A DNA stretch of 64,000 nucleotides from Odoribacter sp. AF15-53 (GTDB lineage Bacteria > Bacteroidota > Bacteroidia > Bacteroidales > Marinifilaceae). Numbering within the stretch: the first letter of the stretch is position 1; the number at the start of each line of letters is the position of its first letter. Where the stretch lies: positions 434,001-498,000 of the forward strand of contig NZ_QUHC01000002.1 of assembly GCF_003479425.1 (NCBI RefSeq), read 5' to 3'. A program made the position numbers and the translations under genes. The notes under the pieces were generated by a model. It was not told the DNA's origin, ran no database searches, and was given only the letters and a program-made list of their open reading frames with translations. Shown here one piece after another: positions 1 through 8,428 of this stretch.

Positions 1-830
1 TCTTTTATCATGAACAGGCTCGAATTCCACGTTAATACCCGTACATCGGCTGATGCTTTTTTATAATAATATAAAGAGATCATCATAACGATGATTAAGA
101 TGCAAAACGATAATTTAATGTACCAATGTCGATAAAAAGGGCGATTGAAATAATTATTTGCGAATAAAAGACAAATCGGTACGATTACTGCTAACCAGGC
201 CGCTCTTGAATCAGACAAGAGTAGAGCAACAATTTGAATGAATAGAATACATGGAAAGAATATATTTCCTTTAGTGATAGAATATTGTTTTGCTCTCCAC
301 ATGAAAAGCCCTACAACAATAGATAAAGCGAGGAAACCACCGTAATGCCCCGGGTTTGAAAAACTTCCCGTTATTTTAAAGATTACATGATTTGACTCCA
401 GTAAATTGACATATTGAAGCACTCCAATAACAGCCTGTATCGTCCCTCCCAACAACAAGGACACATATAGCACCCGTAGAAATTTATATTCAAGTAACCT
501 AACCAAAACATATATAATAACCAACCCGAACCACTCACATACAATCACCGGGTTAAATATTACGTCCGAAACCATCATCCTTAAAACTCCATAACATATA
601 TATAAAGCAAAACAGACATCCACGATATTTATCTTCAACTTGGTATTTTTAAAACCTTTGTAGCACAACCAGTATATAAATATCGTAGAACATATTAAAC
701 TGGTCAAGAATATCGGTATCACCCCGTCCAAATCACTAAAGTTGCTAGAAATAACCGGCAGGAATGCCAACATACACCCGAGTACAACAGAGAGCGTGTA
801 ATTCAAATAATTATGGGGGATATTTTCCAT
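1..830 (-). CDS. O-antigen ligase/polymerase-like membrane protein, C-terminus outside window
   Basis: Read from an ATG at 828-830, the minus strand stays open to base 1, giving at least 276 residues with no stop, so the gene is truncated by the window edge. The protein is a chain of hydrophobic helices. Around residues 195-225 it carries SDSRAAWLA, and near the visible end DVRVLTWNSSLFMIK; both resemble the conserved segments of the WaaL/Wzy O-antigen ligase family, which joins or polymerises undecaprenyl-linked glycans on the periplasmic face of the inner membrane. The periplasmic loop with the family's catalytic histidine would lie partly in the missing part. Family assignment is fairly secure; whether it is a ligase, a polymerase or a protein glycosyltransferase cannot be told. 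It has no glycan-synthesis neighbours inside the window. Confidence 0.75.
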   Translation of the reverse strand, partial: MENIPHNYLNYTLSVVLGCMLAFLPVISSNFSDLDGVIPIFLTSLICSTIFIYWLCYKGFKNTKLKINIVDVCFALYICYGVLRMMVSDVIFNPVIVCEWFGLVIIYVLVRLLEYKFLRVLYVSLLLGGTIQAVIGVLQYVNLLESNHVIFKITGSFSNPGHYGGFLALSIVVGLFMWRAKQYSITKGNIFFPCILFIQIVALLLSDSRAAWLAVIVPICLLFANNYFNRPFYRHWYIKLSFCILIIVMMISLYYYKKASADVRVLTWNSSLFMIK

Positions 831-898
831 CTAAAAAGGAATTTAGAAGTATCAATGGTATTCCGTGGATGAGTATATTTTTTATTCAATTTCATATT

Positions 899-937
899 TA
901 TATCTACCACGAGCAACATTACTCGTGATAGATATTT
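899..937. terminator. Hairpin, probable terminator
   Basis: Bases 900-913 pair with 922-935 (arms TATCTA-C-CACGAG and CTCGTG-A-TAGATA, one mismatch, 8-base loop). The plus side is followed by TTTCC and the minus side by AAATATG, so the T-run is weak. It lies just past the stop of the 945-1493 gene and probably ends that minus-strand transcript. Confidence 0.5.
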
Positions 938-944
938 TCCTATA

Positions 945-1493
945 TCACTTTAAATCTTTCATAAAAGTAATGACAACCATAAATTTGAGATTTTTAATCT
1001 TGCGATCGGATTCGGATATATTCAATTTTAATATCTTCTTAAACTTAGTTTCCAGTTGAAACAACCTGTCAGGGGCAAATTTTGATAAAACAGGATTATC
1101 TTTGCGAAACACGAAATCCAATTCTAGGGCATTACCTGCTTTATCTACTAGCACGTTTACACTCAATGATCCCCGTACAGTTTTTAATTGATTCAACTCC
1201 TGCAACGTTAAAGCATCCTTAAATGCTTGTACAAATTCACTATACTCGTAATTACGAGTGCTTCCCAACCATCTATCCAACGGAACCATGCTACCATCTT
1301 CAAAATACATGTTCGAGAGCGTGTCCTTGTTTTGAATATTTCTCACTCTAATTATACGATTAGGCATAACATCCATGCAATAATAACTGGCGTTTTTTCC
1401 TTTAGTTGTATCACCTGGATGATACAACTCTTGCGCATCTAATCTTACAATCGCCAACATCGACAATAATAATAATAACAATAATGATTTCAT
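945..1493 (-). CDS. Small secreted protein of unknown function
   Basis: 182 residues. A clear type I signal peptide (MKSLLLLLLLSMLAIVRLDAQ) predicts export, and no lipobox is present. The C-terminal half (residues 100-180) has alternating hydrophobic strands, including SLSVNVLVDKAGNALELDFVF, that loosely recall the TonB C-terminal fold, but the likeness is too weak to name the protein. It begins 12 bases after the broken lipoprotein gene at 1505-3007 and very probably shares its transcript. I do not recognise a family with certainty. Confidence 0.65.
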   Translation of the reverse strand: MKSLLLLLLLSMLAIVRLDAQELYHPGDTTKGKNASYYCMDVMPNRIIRVRNIQNKDTLSNMYFEDGSMVPLDRWLGSTRNYEYSEFVQAFKDALTLQELNQLKTVRGSLSVNVLVDKAGNALELDFVFRKDNPVLSKFAPDRLFQLETKFKKILKLNISESDRKIKNLKFMVVITFMKDLK

Positions 1494-1504
1494 AATTCTC
1501 TAAT

Positions 1505-1747
1505 TTAATTTTTGCAATCTTCGGATAGTTTGTTAGCTGTACCAAATGTTCTTGCTGAAGATGATTCCGGATAATCTTTAGCATTATAGGTGGAGTTCTT
1601 TCTCATCTCATCAATCACATAATCATATGTAACATCGAGTCCGCTTTCTTTAGGAATATAACGAATGTCTAATTCTTCATTCAATACCATCATAGCCATC
1701 GTTATTGAATTACTAGGTAATTCTATTCTATTTGTCCTTAAAGCATA
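1505..1747 (-). pseudogene. C-terminal continuation of the lipoprotein gene beyond an in-frame TGA
   Basis: This stretch is in the same frame as the 1748-3007 gene and is separated from it only by the TGA at 1748-1750. Reading on gives 16 codons (YALRTNRIELPSNSIT) before the first ATG at 1699 and then 64 more residues to a stop at 1505-1507. Intact, the protein would be about 500 residues. The frame is kept for 80 codons, which suggests a recent nonsense change (a TGG or CGA to TGA change are the simplest options) rather than an independent small gene. A free 64-residue protein from the ATG at 1699 cannot be excluded but has no signal peptide or recognisable domain. Confidence 0.6.
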
Positions 1748-3007
1748 TCAATATGTAATTAAATGAGCCTCTATCTCCAAATTTAATTTTCCTTGGGGAT
1801 TAGGGGTTTGTTGAGTATGAAATAATTCATGTAATATGGTTACTTCTAGCATATTAATATCGCCAAAACTCTTTACCCTAAATTGTTTTGTATCATGATC
1901 TAATCGTCCGAGAGATTTCAAACTACTATCATAAATTAGTTGAATATTGTTACCGTTTAAAGCTCCAACAAGTCTTCCACCCATACAATCATGGTTGATA
2001 CTATCTAACATTTTTTCAACTTTCTCCCATTGCTCTTTTGTCAAGTTTGATTTATTAGAGAAAATTCTCTTGGAGAGAGCTCCCCTATAATCACTTGATG
2101 GTGCACTTCCTCCACCAGTTCCAGTTTGGCAATTCCCCGGGCAAACGGAACTACCGCATTTCGGGCAATACCATTGTACAGGAGGAATAACAGGAGGCGG
2201 AGTAACACTATGACCACGACATTGATCTATGGGCAAATGACATTTGGGGCAATAAGTAACCGTTACCTCCGGAATATCTCCCGGGGGAACAGGAGTCCAT
2301 CCTCCAGCTTCTCCCGATCTCGTGTAAATTCCCGCACTGTTCGCGTCCATCAGGGTGAACGTGCTTGAAACGCTTGCCGGATCAATATCTTTTTCCTCCA
2401 TTCCCGATGCCCTTGCCAGTGCGACACGTTGTTGCCTGCCTTCCGTGAATTGGAAAGCATCAAGGCAATTCCCCTCAAGATCGGAAACGATCATCAAACC
2501 GGAGAACTCTTTTGGACTCAAAAAGCTACATGTCTGCGAAGATTGCGCGTGCATGATTTCGTATCTTCTATCTGTAATGATAGTCACCACAAAACTACGC
2601 ATTTCTTCCAATTCATCATGTTTTTGGATGATTAATTTCGTCTCCACATTCGAAAGCCCCCCTTGACGCACCCCATCTTGGACACGAGAATAATAACTTT
2701 TCACGTACACGTCCCCGGTTAACGGAACTTCCAGCGAAGAAATAGCTCCACGCCTAACACATTGTCCCTCTTCCCAATTTGGAGTGATTACACGAGAGGA
2801 CAACGCCATACTCCTTGCTAAGCCCTCCTTCTGTTTCCCAACACGGACTGTTTGAATGTCCGTTGCATTTTGTTCGAAAAATAGTCTCGCTTCTTTCGTG
2901 AAAACTCCCAGATCATCCACCATGTCAAGAATATCTTGAGAGCAACGGACAAAAGAGAATAACATGAAAACAGCAAAACTAAAACATAGCAATAATCTTT
3001 TTTTCAT
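1748..3007 (-). CDS. Lipoprotein with zinc knuckles and HExxH peptidase-like C-terminus, probably truncated
   Basis: 419 residues. The N-terminus is a lipoprotein signal with the cysteine in SFVRCSQ, predicting lipidation and export. Residues about 245-295 hold two zinc-knuckle-like clusters (YCPKCHLPIDQC and YCPKCGSSVCPGNC) joined by a proline-rich linker. Residues 393-397 are HELFH, followed by EIEAH near 410, as in gluzincin-type metallopeptidases where a downstream Glu is the third zinc ligand. A TGA stops the frame only 22 residues after the HExxH, much closer than is usual, and the frame stays open beyond it (see 1505-1747). It is therefore likely a disrupted gene, though the zinc-site residues are all upstream of the stop. 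Substrate unknown. Confidence 0.7.
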   Translation of the reverse strand: MKKRLLLCFSFAVFMLFSFVRCSQDILDMVDDLGVFTKEARLFFEQNATDIQTVRVGKQKEGLARSMALSSRVITPNWEEGQCVRRGAISSLEVPLTGDVYVKSYYSRVQDGVRQGGLSNVETKLIIQKHDELEEMRSFVVTIITDRRYEIMHAQSSQTCSFLSPKEFSGLMIVSDLEGNCLDAFQFTEGRQQRVALARASGMEEKDIDPASVSSTFTLMDANSAGIYTRSGEAGGWTPVPPGDIPEVTVTYCPKCHLPIDQCRGHSVTPPPVIPPVQWYCPKCGSSVCPGNCQTGTGGGSAPSSDYRGALSKRIFSNKSNLTKEQWEKVEKMLDSINHDCMGGRLVGALNGNNIQLIYDSSLKSLGRLDHDTKQFRVKSFGDINMLEVTILHELFHTQQTPNPQGKLNLEIEAHLITY

Positions 3008-3031
3008 AATATTTGTTATTTAAGCAATACA

Positions 3032-3065
3032 CAAAAATAACATAATCAAGGAATACATCCACAAA
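3032..3065 (-). promoter_or_regulatory. Bacteroidota housekeeping promoter for the 3007 lipoprotein
   Basis: On the minus strand, TATTTTTG (3039-3032) matches the TAnnTTTG -7 box exactly, with TTTG at 3065-3062 as the -33 box (22-base spacer). It lies about 25 bases upstream of the start codon. Confidence 0.55.
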
Positions 3066-3471
3066 AAATATCTAAAATTTCATTCCACTTTCAACGTATA
3101 TAGCCATATTTTCATACAACTCACCAACATTGATATATAACTATTTATTATTTCCTCATAATTCACGTATATTCTAATTATAAAACAAGCATTTTGAATT
3201 TTCTTAAAACTTGATTATATCAAAATTTCATTTTATCCGTTTCAATCTACTCAATTTATTTATCAAGTGATTTCAAGTTCAAGCCTTGGCCTCGATTCAA
3301 CAATTATTCTTTAAAAAAACACAAGCTATTAAATGATTGTAGCATACCATATCACTCCTAACGCCTGCCTTAAAATATCCCGTTGTATCCGGGAGACCAC
3401 CCGACAAGCTCACAATTTTCATACAAAATCTAAAATTCGACAGCGTTAAAAAAGAATAAAGCCCGTTAATA

Positions 3472-3504
3472 TGGCGGTTAGGTGGCGGCTAAGTGGCGGC
3501 TAGG
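3472..3504. repeat. Three 11-bp tandem repeats
   Basis: Three adjacent copies of TGGCGG(T/C)TA(G/A)G. They are much more GC-rich than the surrounding spacer. Function unknown. Confidence 0.7.
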
Positions 3505-3628
3505 TGTAGGCGAACCCGCCTAATAGTGTGGCAACAACAGGGCAATAGTCTGTTGGAAAGATTGTTTTGCCAGAGAGAGAGCATGGCTCTCGTACAGGCA
3601 TCAGTGAATGATACCAAAAACTTTGTTT

Positions 3629-4276
3629 TTATTTTTTCCGCACGATCATCAAACCGTGTCGAACGGGAAGTAATAAATTTGTTACCCGTTGATCGGCCTG
3701 CACCATATCATTGAAATCCAGGATTCCTTTGGTTTGAGCGTCCAACTTCACTTGCGGATCTGCCACCTTGCCATCCCACAACACGTCATCCGCGATAATA
3801 ATCCCACCAGAACGTACCTTATCAAATACCAGACGATAATATTCGGAATATTCCCGTTTATCCGCATCAATAAAGACCAGATCAAACATTTCGTCCAGAC
3901 GGGGTATAATCTCGCAAGCATCCCCCACGTGAAAAACGATTCGCTCCTGCAAACCACTCTTCCCGATATAACGCCGGGTAAAATCTTCCAGTTCGTCATT
4001 TACATCTATCGTGTGCAGAACACCGTCTTCCCCCATGCCGGAGGCCATAGCGATCGCGGCGTATCCGGTATACGTCCCGATCTCCAACACTCGCCGGGTC
4101 CCGATCATCTGACAAATCATCCGGAGAAATTGTCCCTGCAAATTCCCGGACAACATCCGCGGGCGCAACACGTTCAGATGCGTTTCCCGCGACAACTCGA
4201 CCAACACGTCACTCTCCGGTTCGCTATGAGCCTCGATATATCGTTCCAACTCAGGATTCAATTCCAGCATACCCAA
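3629..4276 (-). CDS. SAM-dependent O-methyltransferase (CCoAOMT-like family)
   Basis: 215 residues, normal length for the small class I methyltransferases of the catechol/caffeoyl-CoA O-methyltransferase group. The SAM-binding motif VLEIGTYTGYAA lies at residues 63-74, the metal and substrate motif FIDADK at 135-140, and ADDVLW at 162-167. These predict a cytoplasmic Mg-dependent methyltransferase acting on a catechol-like hydroxyl; the actual substrate is unknown. It starts 3 bases after the M16 peptidase gene stops, so it is the last gene of the four-gene run from 7134. A start at the second Met (MLELN, 4270) is equally possible. Confidence 0.85.
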   Translation of the reverse strand: MGMLELNPELERYIEAHSEPESDVLVELSRETHLNVLRPRMLSGNLQGQFLRMICQMIGTRRVLEIGTYTGYAAIAMASGMGEDGVLHTIDVNDELEDFTRRYIGKSGLQERIVFHVGDACEIIPRLDEMFDLVFIDADKREYSEYYRLVFDKVRSGGIIIADDVLWDGKVADPQVKLDAQTKGILDFNDMVQADQRVTNLLLPVRHGLMIVRKK

Positions 4277-4279
4277 CGT

Positions 4280-5497
4280 TTATTTATAAAGTAATACAGA
4301 CTGTTTTTCCAGGTCAAATACCTCCTTGGCCACCTTGACTAGCAGTTCCGGGGTAATCTCCTCGACCTGCGTGTATATGTCCTCCAAACTATCCACCTTG
4401 TCATAAATCAAGAAACTTTTCCCGATCGACAACATCAAATTCTCATAGTTCTCGGACGAAATCGCCAACTGCCCCACCATTTGCGCCTTCGCTCGCTTCA
4501 ATTGCACCGGGCCCAACTTCTCCTCGTAGAGGGCGCGCATCTCCTTTTTACACAGGTTCAGGCACCACTCGACATTCTCCGGGTCACAACCGAAATAAAT
4601 CATCGACACCCCCGTGTCCGAGTAAGGCGTGTAGGATGCCTCGATATTATAAGCCAACCCGTATTTTTCGCGGATGTTCAGGTTTAACCGGGAATTCATG
4701 CCCGTCCCCCCGAGTAAATTCATCAGCAACGACAAGGCCAAACGGTTGTCCTCCGTGTAATCATAAGCGATATTCCCGATAATACAATGACTCTGGTGGG
4801 TCTCCCTGTCCAACTCCACGAAACGGGGAGTGTAAATCTCCGGTTTGATCCGGGTTCGCAAGGGGGTTCCGCTTGCATAAGGCGAAAAATATTTCTCGAC
4901 CAAACGCACCAATTTCTCAAACGGGATATCACCCACCGAGCTGATCACCATGCGATTCGGGAAATAATTCCGTCTCACGAAATCCAGCACCATATCTCGT
5001 GAAATCCGTTCCACGGAAGGCTCATCGCCGAGGATATTCCGACCGATCGGGTAACCCGAATAAATCAATTCCTCGAAATCGTCAAATATCAACTCGCCCG
5101 GATTATCCTTGTACGAGTTGATCTCGTCCAGCACGACATCCTTCTCCTTCTCGATCTCCTTTTCCGGGAAAACAGAATGAAAAACAATATCAGCAAATAA
5201 CTCCAACGCCCGCTCGTAATCTTTCGCCATGAATGTCGCGTACACGCAGGTATCCTCTTTCGTGGTGTAAGCATTCAACTCTCCCCCGACATCCTCCAAA
5301 CGGCTTAATATATGATAGGCTTTACGCTTCTCGGTACCTTTAAAAATGACGTGTTCGATAAAATGAGCCATTCCCAGCTCATCTTCTCGCTCATCCCGAC
5401 TCCCCACGTTTATAATCAAACCGCAATAAGCGGCTTTATTCGGAACATAATTATGGATTAGTCTTAACCCATTAGCAAATATGTGTGTTTGATACAT
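4280..5497 (-). CDS. M16 family zinc peptidase
   Basis: 405 residues. The inverted zinc motif HFIEH (HxxEH) lies at residues 45-49, and the downstream glutamate in VVLDEINSYKDNPGE near residue 125 supplies the third ligand, so the active site looks intact. The length fits single-chain members of the mitochondrial processing peptidase/PqqL-like group, with an N-terminal catalytic and a C-terminal inactive M16 domain. There is no signal peptide, so a cytoplasmic peptidase acting on small peptides is likely. It is one base from the upstream surface protein gene and 3 bases from the methyltransferase gene, indicating one transcript. Confidence 0.9.
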   Translation of the reverse strand: MYQTHIFANGLRLIHNYVPNKAAYCGLIINVGSRDEREDELGMAHFIEHVIFKGTEKRKAYHILSRLEDVGGELNAYTTKEDTCVYATFMAKDYERALELFADIVFHSVFPEKEIEKEKDVVLDEINSYKDNPGELIFDDFEELIYSGYPIGRNILGDEPSVERISRDMVLDFVRRNYFPNRMVISSVGDIPFEKLVRLVEKYFSPYASGTPLRTRIKPEIYTPRFVELDRETHQSHCIIGNIAYDYTEDNRLALSLLMNLLGGTGMNSRLNLNIREKYGLAYNIEASYTPYSDTGVSMIYFGCDPENVEWCLNLCKKEMRALYEEKLGPVQLKRAKAQMVGQLAISSENYENLMLSIGKSFLIYDKVDSLEDIYTQVEEITPELLVKVAKEVFDLEKQSVLLYK

Positions 5498-5498
5498 T

Positions 5499-6539
5499 TT
5501 ATTGAATAAAAAGACTCCCTCCCGACAAATTCAAATTCACTTTTCCCGCGTATTTTTTATCCCCGATAAACCCGGTCTCCAACACGGTATTCTTATCCGT
5601 AGTCGGCTTACTCTCCAAGGTTACTCCCTGGGGTAATTCAACTTTCAGATTCTTATTACGAGCGATTTCCAGCGTGTAACCGCATCCCTCCATGAAGGTC
5701 AACCCGACTTTCGTTGAAGAACCTTTCACGTCAACCGAAGAAAACGAGAAATTAATGTTACGCACGTTCAATTCACCCCAGCGCATATCCATCCGGATCG
5801 ACCCACCGACATCCTGCACGTCGTATTTCGTGTAAAAAGAATTCCCGTCCAAGTTCTCGATCAAACCCAGGTAACAAGTCCCCCCGGAAGTTTTCAAGGA
5901 AAGATTGTCGGCCTCCATTAATTGCAATGTCGTCGAGGTACAATCCAGCTTCATGTCTGTCCCCTCCCCGATTTTCACCTTGCAAGACTTGAACTCGGCG
6001 TTCATTTTTTCCACTTTTTCCACCTCGAATTCCCCTTTATTCTGCTTTACCGAGAATTCGCCCCCGGTCACGGAATTCGCCTTGAAGTTACCGGACACGA
6101 TCTCCACGCTCAAATCTCCCGTGAAATCCGAAGTCGAGACCCCGCCATCAGTACTTACCAAACGAACCTTTTTCCCTCTAGGCACTTTAATATGATAATC
6201 TATACTAACTGTCACCCCGGCAAACATTTGACGCAGGCTCATATCTTTCCGGAATAGCGTCTCCACGTTCAGAACGCCCCCCTGTTCCTTGGCTGTAATT
6301 GAGATATATTCCAGAATCTCGTCAACTTTGGCTTTTGTTTTAGCCTCTACCCACACGGAAGCCGTTATCGCAAACTCGTCCCCTTCTTGCCGGACATCTA
6401 TGTTCCCGTAACGATTCGTGACCGTCAACTCGTTGAACGAGGCTGCCGGGAAACTCTTCTTGAACTCCTTCGATCCTTCTTCCGCCCACACGTTCACTCC
6501 TAATAAAACAGCTATTGCCAAAAATAAAATACTTTTCAT
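5499..6539 (-). CDS. Secreted beta-repeat protein (DUF4097/auto-transporter adhesin head-like)
   Basis: About 346 residues from the Met at 6539, chosen because it gives a clean signal peptide (MKSILFLAIAVLLGVNVWA); an ATG at 6581 adds 14 residues without changing the signal. The mature part is a run of short alternating strands (for example FNELTVTNRYGNIDV, NLKVELPQGVTLES), as in DUF4097 and head-GIN adhesin-like proteins that fold as a beta-solenoid. No catalytic motif is visible. It lies between DUF4924 and the M16 peptidase genes in one operon. A cell-envelope location is likely; the role is unknown. Confidence 0.75.
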   Translation of the reverse strand: MKSILFLAIAVLLGVNVWAEEGSKEFKKSFPAASFNELTVTNRYGNIDVRQEGDEFAITASVWVEAKTKAKVDEILEYISITAKEQGGVLNVETLFRKDMSLRQMFAGVTVSIDYHIKVPRGKKVRLVSTDGGVSTSDFTGDLSVEIVSGNFKANSVTGGEFSVKQNKGEFEVEKVEKMNAEFKSCKVKIGEGTDMKLDCTSTTLQLMEADNLSLKTSGGTCYLGLIENLDGNSFYTKYDVQDVGGSIRMDMRWGELNVRNINFSFSSVDVKGSSTKVGLTFMEGCGYTLEIARNKNLKVELPQGVTLESKPTTDKNTVLETGFIGDKKYAGKVNLNLSGGSLFIQ

Positions 6540-6588
6540 CTTTATCGATTTAATCCATCCTAAACCCGTTTCCTCTCTCAATCGCCAA

Positions 6589-7134
6589 TTATCCGATCTC
6601 TTCGTTTTCCTCCACTTCTTTGTACCGGACCGCGAGATAAGCGATCATCCGGCTAAATGTTTCCATCGCCATTGTCGTTTGCGAATTTATCTCTTTTTTC
6701 TGTAATCGCAACATTAAATGCCCATAAAGAGCATGAAAGGCTAATTCCACGTCGGAAACATCTTCCGGCAGGTTAGCTTTCCGGCGATAATCCAGCAAAT
6801 TGTTAGCGGCCATAAAGAACAACTGCTTGTATTTCATATCCTGCACGTTATGCAGCAAATGGAAATGCAACTCCGTCAACTCATTCACCATATTCTTGAC
6901 AACCTGCACGTGCCCGCTCTTCACCACTTCTTCTTTCCGCATCATCTCGATCAGGTTGTCATACCAATCACTGATCTCTTTCCGGGTATCGTCCTCCACC
7001 TGAAACTGGCTTACCACGTTCTGATTCACCAATTGAATATCCATCCGCATCGCTCTCAACATATCCTCTACTTGCCACATATACAGGATATATTCGGCCA
7101 CATTGCTCTTTCTCTTTTCACGCGCGATCAACAT
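6589..7134 (-). CDS. DUF4924 family protein
   Basis: 181 residues, predicted mostly alpha-helical, without signal peptide or membrane segment. The start MLIAREKRKSNVAEYILYMW is characteristic of the Bacteroidota DUF4924 family, whose function is not established. It heads the run DUF4924 - beta protein - M16 peptidase - O-methyltransferase on the minus strand. No consensus -7 box is visible; the spacer upstream holds a diverged copy of the intergenic repeat described at 54788. Confidence 0.8.
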   Translation of the reverse strand: MLIAREKRKSNVAEYILYMWQVEDMLRAMRMDIQLVNQNVVSQFQVEDDTRKEISDWYDNLIEMMRKEEVVKSGHVQVVKNMVNELTELHFHLLHNVQDMKYKQLFFMAANNLLDYRRKANLPEDVSDVELAFHALYGHLMLRLQKKEINSQTTMAMETFSRMIAYLAVRYKEVEENEEIG

Positions 7135-7137
7135 ATT

Positions 7138-7244
7138 TATGATTTTAGATTTATGATTTCAGATCAAGTGATTTCCTCACACAATTCTCATGCTCTTTTA
7201 TAATCACCGAATTATTCAATCGGCAATCACAAAATCGACTTGTT
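7138..7244 (-). repeat. Diverged copy of AATCAC/GATTT intergenic repeat
   Basis: The spacer carries the words GATTTATGATTTC, AAGTGATTTCC, TAATCACCGAAT and CGGCAATCACAAAATCG in the order seen in the inverted copy at 60405-60565. The central GCCTTGTGCG part has decayed. It is probably an old member of the same family. Confidence 0.5.
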
Positions 7245-7616
7245 CTAGATTTCTTTAAGTTTATCAATCAACCTCCGGTCTCGCTTGGTCGGTCTTCCCG
7301 TGCCTCGATCCCGACTTTCGAACTGCATGAAAGTTCCCCGAAGGATATCCAGTTTCTCTTGCGGGGTAACCTCTTCCACGAAATCCACGGCCAATTGTGC
7401 AGACATCCGTTTATCGGTGATCTGCTTCACAACATATTCTCGTTCTATCGGCGGGACCCGGACTTTCACGATATCACCGACTTTTACTTCACGAGAGGCT
7501 TTCACGTGTACATCCCCGATAGACACATGACCTTTTCCGCAAGCCTCTGCTGCTAACGACCGAGTTTTAAAAATCCGGACAGCCCATAACCATTTATCTA
7601 CCCTAACTTTTTCCAC
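7245..7616 (-). CDS. hslR: S4-domain RNA-binding protein, HslR (Hsp15)-like
   Basis: 123 residues. The N-terminal S4 domain (VRVDKWLWAVRIFKTRSLAAEAC, residues 4-26, through about 65) and the basic C-terminus (RDRGTGRPTKRDRRLIDKLKEI) match Hsp15, which binds 50S subunits carrying stalled nascent chains and peptidyl-tRNA. The gene lies next to pth in the same direction, a sensible pairing because both deal with stalled peptidyl-tRNA, though it appears to have its own promoter. Length is normal for the Bacteroidota form. Confidence 0.88.
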   Translation of the reverse strand: MEKVRVDKWLWAVRIFKTRSLAAEACGKGHVSIGDVHVKASREVKVGDIVKVRVPPIEREYVVKQITDKRMSAQLAVDFVEEVTPQEKLDILRGTFMQFESRDRGTGRPTKRDRRLIDKLKEI

Positions 7617-7642
7617 CGTCTATTTTTTTACTATTATGATTT

Positions 7643-7673
7643 CAAAGCTAATACTTATTCCTTAAACAACAAA
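7643..7673 (-). promoter_or_regulatory. Promoter of hslR
   Basis: On the minus strand, TTTG (7673-7670), a 19-base spacer and TAGCTTTG (7650-7643) give a full -33/-7 Bacteroidota promoter, 27 bases before the hslR start codon. Confidence 0.65.
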
Positions 7674-7689
7674 ACAGAAACGCTGCACT

Positions 7690-7796
7690 TTAGTCTATAA
7701 AGTCCATAAGGTCCATAAAGTTGAGCCTTTGGCTCTTAAAGTTCATAAAGTCCATGGACCCCTGCGGGCGCTTTGTCAACGGCAGCTTTGCTGCCG
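7690..7796 (-). repeat. Intergenic stem-loop repeat, family B copy 1
   Basis: Read on the minus strand it begins with the hairpin CGGCAG-CAAAG-CTGCCG (7796-7780), then ACAAAGCGCC, a GGG(G)TCCA block and repeated ACTTTAT/ACTTTAAG words. A second copy lies at 13100-13185 in the opposite orientation. A further hairpin GAGCC-TTT-GGCTC lies inside at 7724-7736. Confidence 0.6.
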
Positions 7797-7852
7797 AATC
7801 ACTTCATCGGAAATCATTAATCAAGAAATCAATAACATCTAAAATCGTAAAT
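7795..7852 (+). repeat. Tail module of the AATCAC intergenic repeat
   Basis: AATCACTTCATCGGAAATC, then a TTAATCAAGAAATCAATAA-like stretch and TCTAAAATC, follow the arrangement of the right half of the repeats at 55942-56040. The left half (GCCTTGTGCG) is replaced here by the family B hairpin, and the end overlaps the pth stop codon. Confidence 0.5.
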
Positions 7853-8408
7853 TATTACACAGGCTCATCGTCTTATCGACCCCGATAAACACGAAATTCT
7901 CGATCACCTCGCCACAATGTTTCAACATGGCGGGAAAACGCTCTTCTTCATCAGGTCCCCATTCTCCCAGCACGTAATCCACCTGCTTCCCCTTGGGAAA
8001 TTCATTCCCGATGCCGAAACGTAAACGGGTATAATCCTGTGTTCCCAACAACTGGTTGATACTTTTCAAACCGTTATGTCCGCCGTCACTCCCTTTGCTT
8101 CTCAAACGTATCGTTCCGAAAGGCAACGCCAGGTCATCCACCACGACAAAAAGATTGGACAACTCGATCTTTTCTTTCTGCATCCAGTAGCTGACGGCTT
8201 TACCGCTAAGATTCATATACGTGTTCGGCTTCAACAAAATTAAAGTACGACCTTTCAGTTTCACGGTAGCCACTGCCCCGTAACGCATATCTTCAAAAAC
8301 AGTATTGGACGCCTTTGCGAAGGCGTCCAATACTTTAAATCCGATGTTATGTCGTGTATTCTGGTATTCGGGACCTATATTGCCCAATCCCACAATAAGA
8401 TATTTCAT
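7839..8408 (-). CDS. pth: Peptidyl-tRNA hydrolase
   Basis: 189 residues, typical of bacterial Pth, which releases tRNA from peptidyl-tRNA in the cytoplasm. The N-terminus [22 protein letters not shown] contains the substrate-binding Asn10 and the catalytic His20, and [29 protein letters not shown] holds the conserved Asp and the GGHNGL motif. It follows the L25 gene by 20 bases, so the two are probably co-transcribed, an arrangement common in bacteria. Confidence 0.96.
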   Translation of the reverse strand: MKYLIVGLGNIGPEYQNTRHNIGFKVLDAFAKASNTVFEDMRYGAVATVKLKGRTLILLKPNTYMNLSGKAVSYWMQKEKIELSNLFVVVDDLALPFGTIRLRSKGSDGGHNGLKSINQLLGTQDYTRLRFGIGNEFPKGKQVDYVLGEWGPDEEERFPAMLKHCGEVIENFVFIGVDKTMSLCNNLRF

Positions 8409-8428
8409 CTGTCTATTTTTTCAATCTA

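Larger units (their letters stand above)
3008..3628. other. 621-base intergenic region
   Basis: AT-rich and without a convincing gene. It holds the promoter for the 3007 lipoprotein (3032-3065), a three-unit 11-bp tandem repeat at 3472-3504, and just after it a short hairpin TAGGCG/CGCCTA at 3507-3522. The open frame at 3493-3714 runs opposite the end of the methyltransferase gene and is not credible. Confidence 0.6.

Noticed and set aside
1748..1750. TGA considered as a selenocysteine codon
   Set aside because: No selenoprotein-like context or obvious SECIS hairpin was seen, and the surrounding residues do not suggest a redox site.
3689..4294. 201-codon plus-strand open frame
   Set aside because: Lies entirely opposite the O-methyltransferase gene, whose motifs are clear; no domain or promoter on the plus strand.
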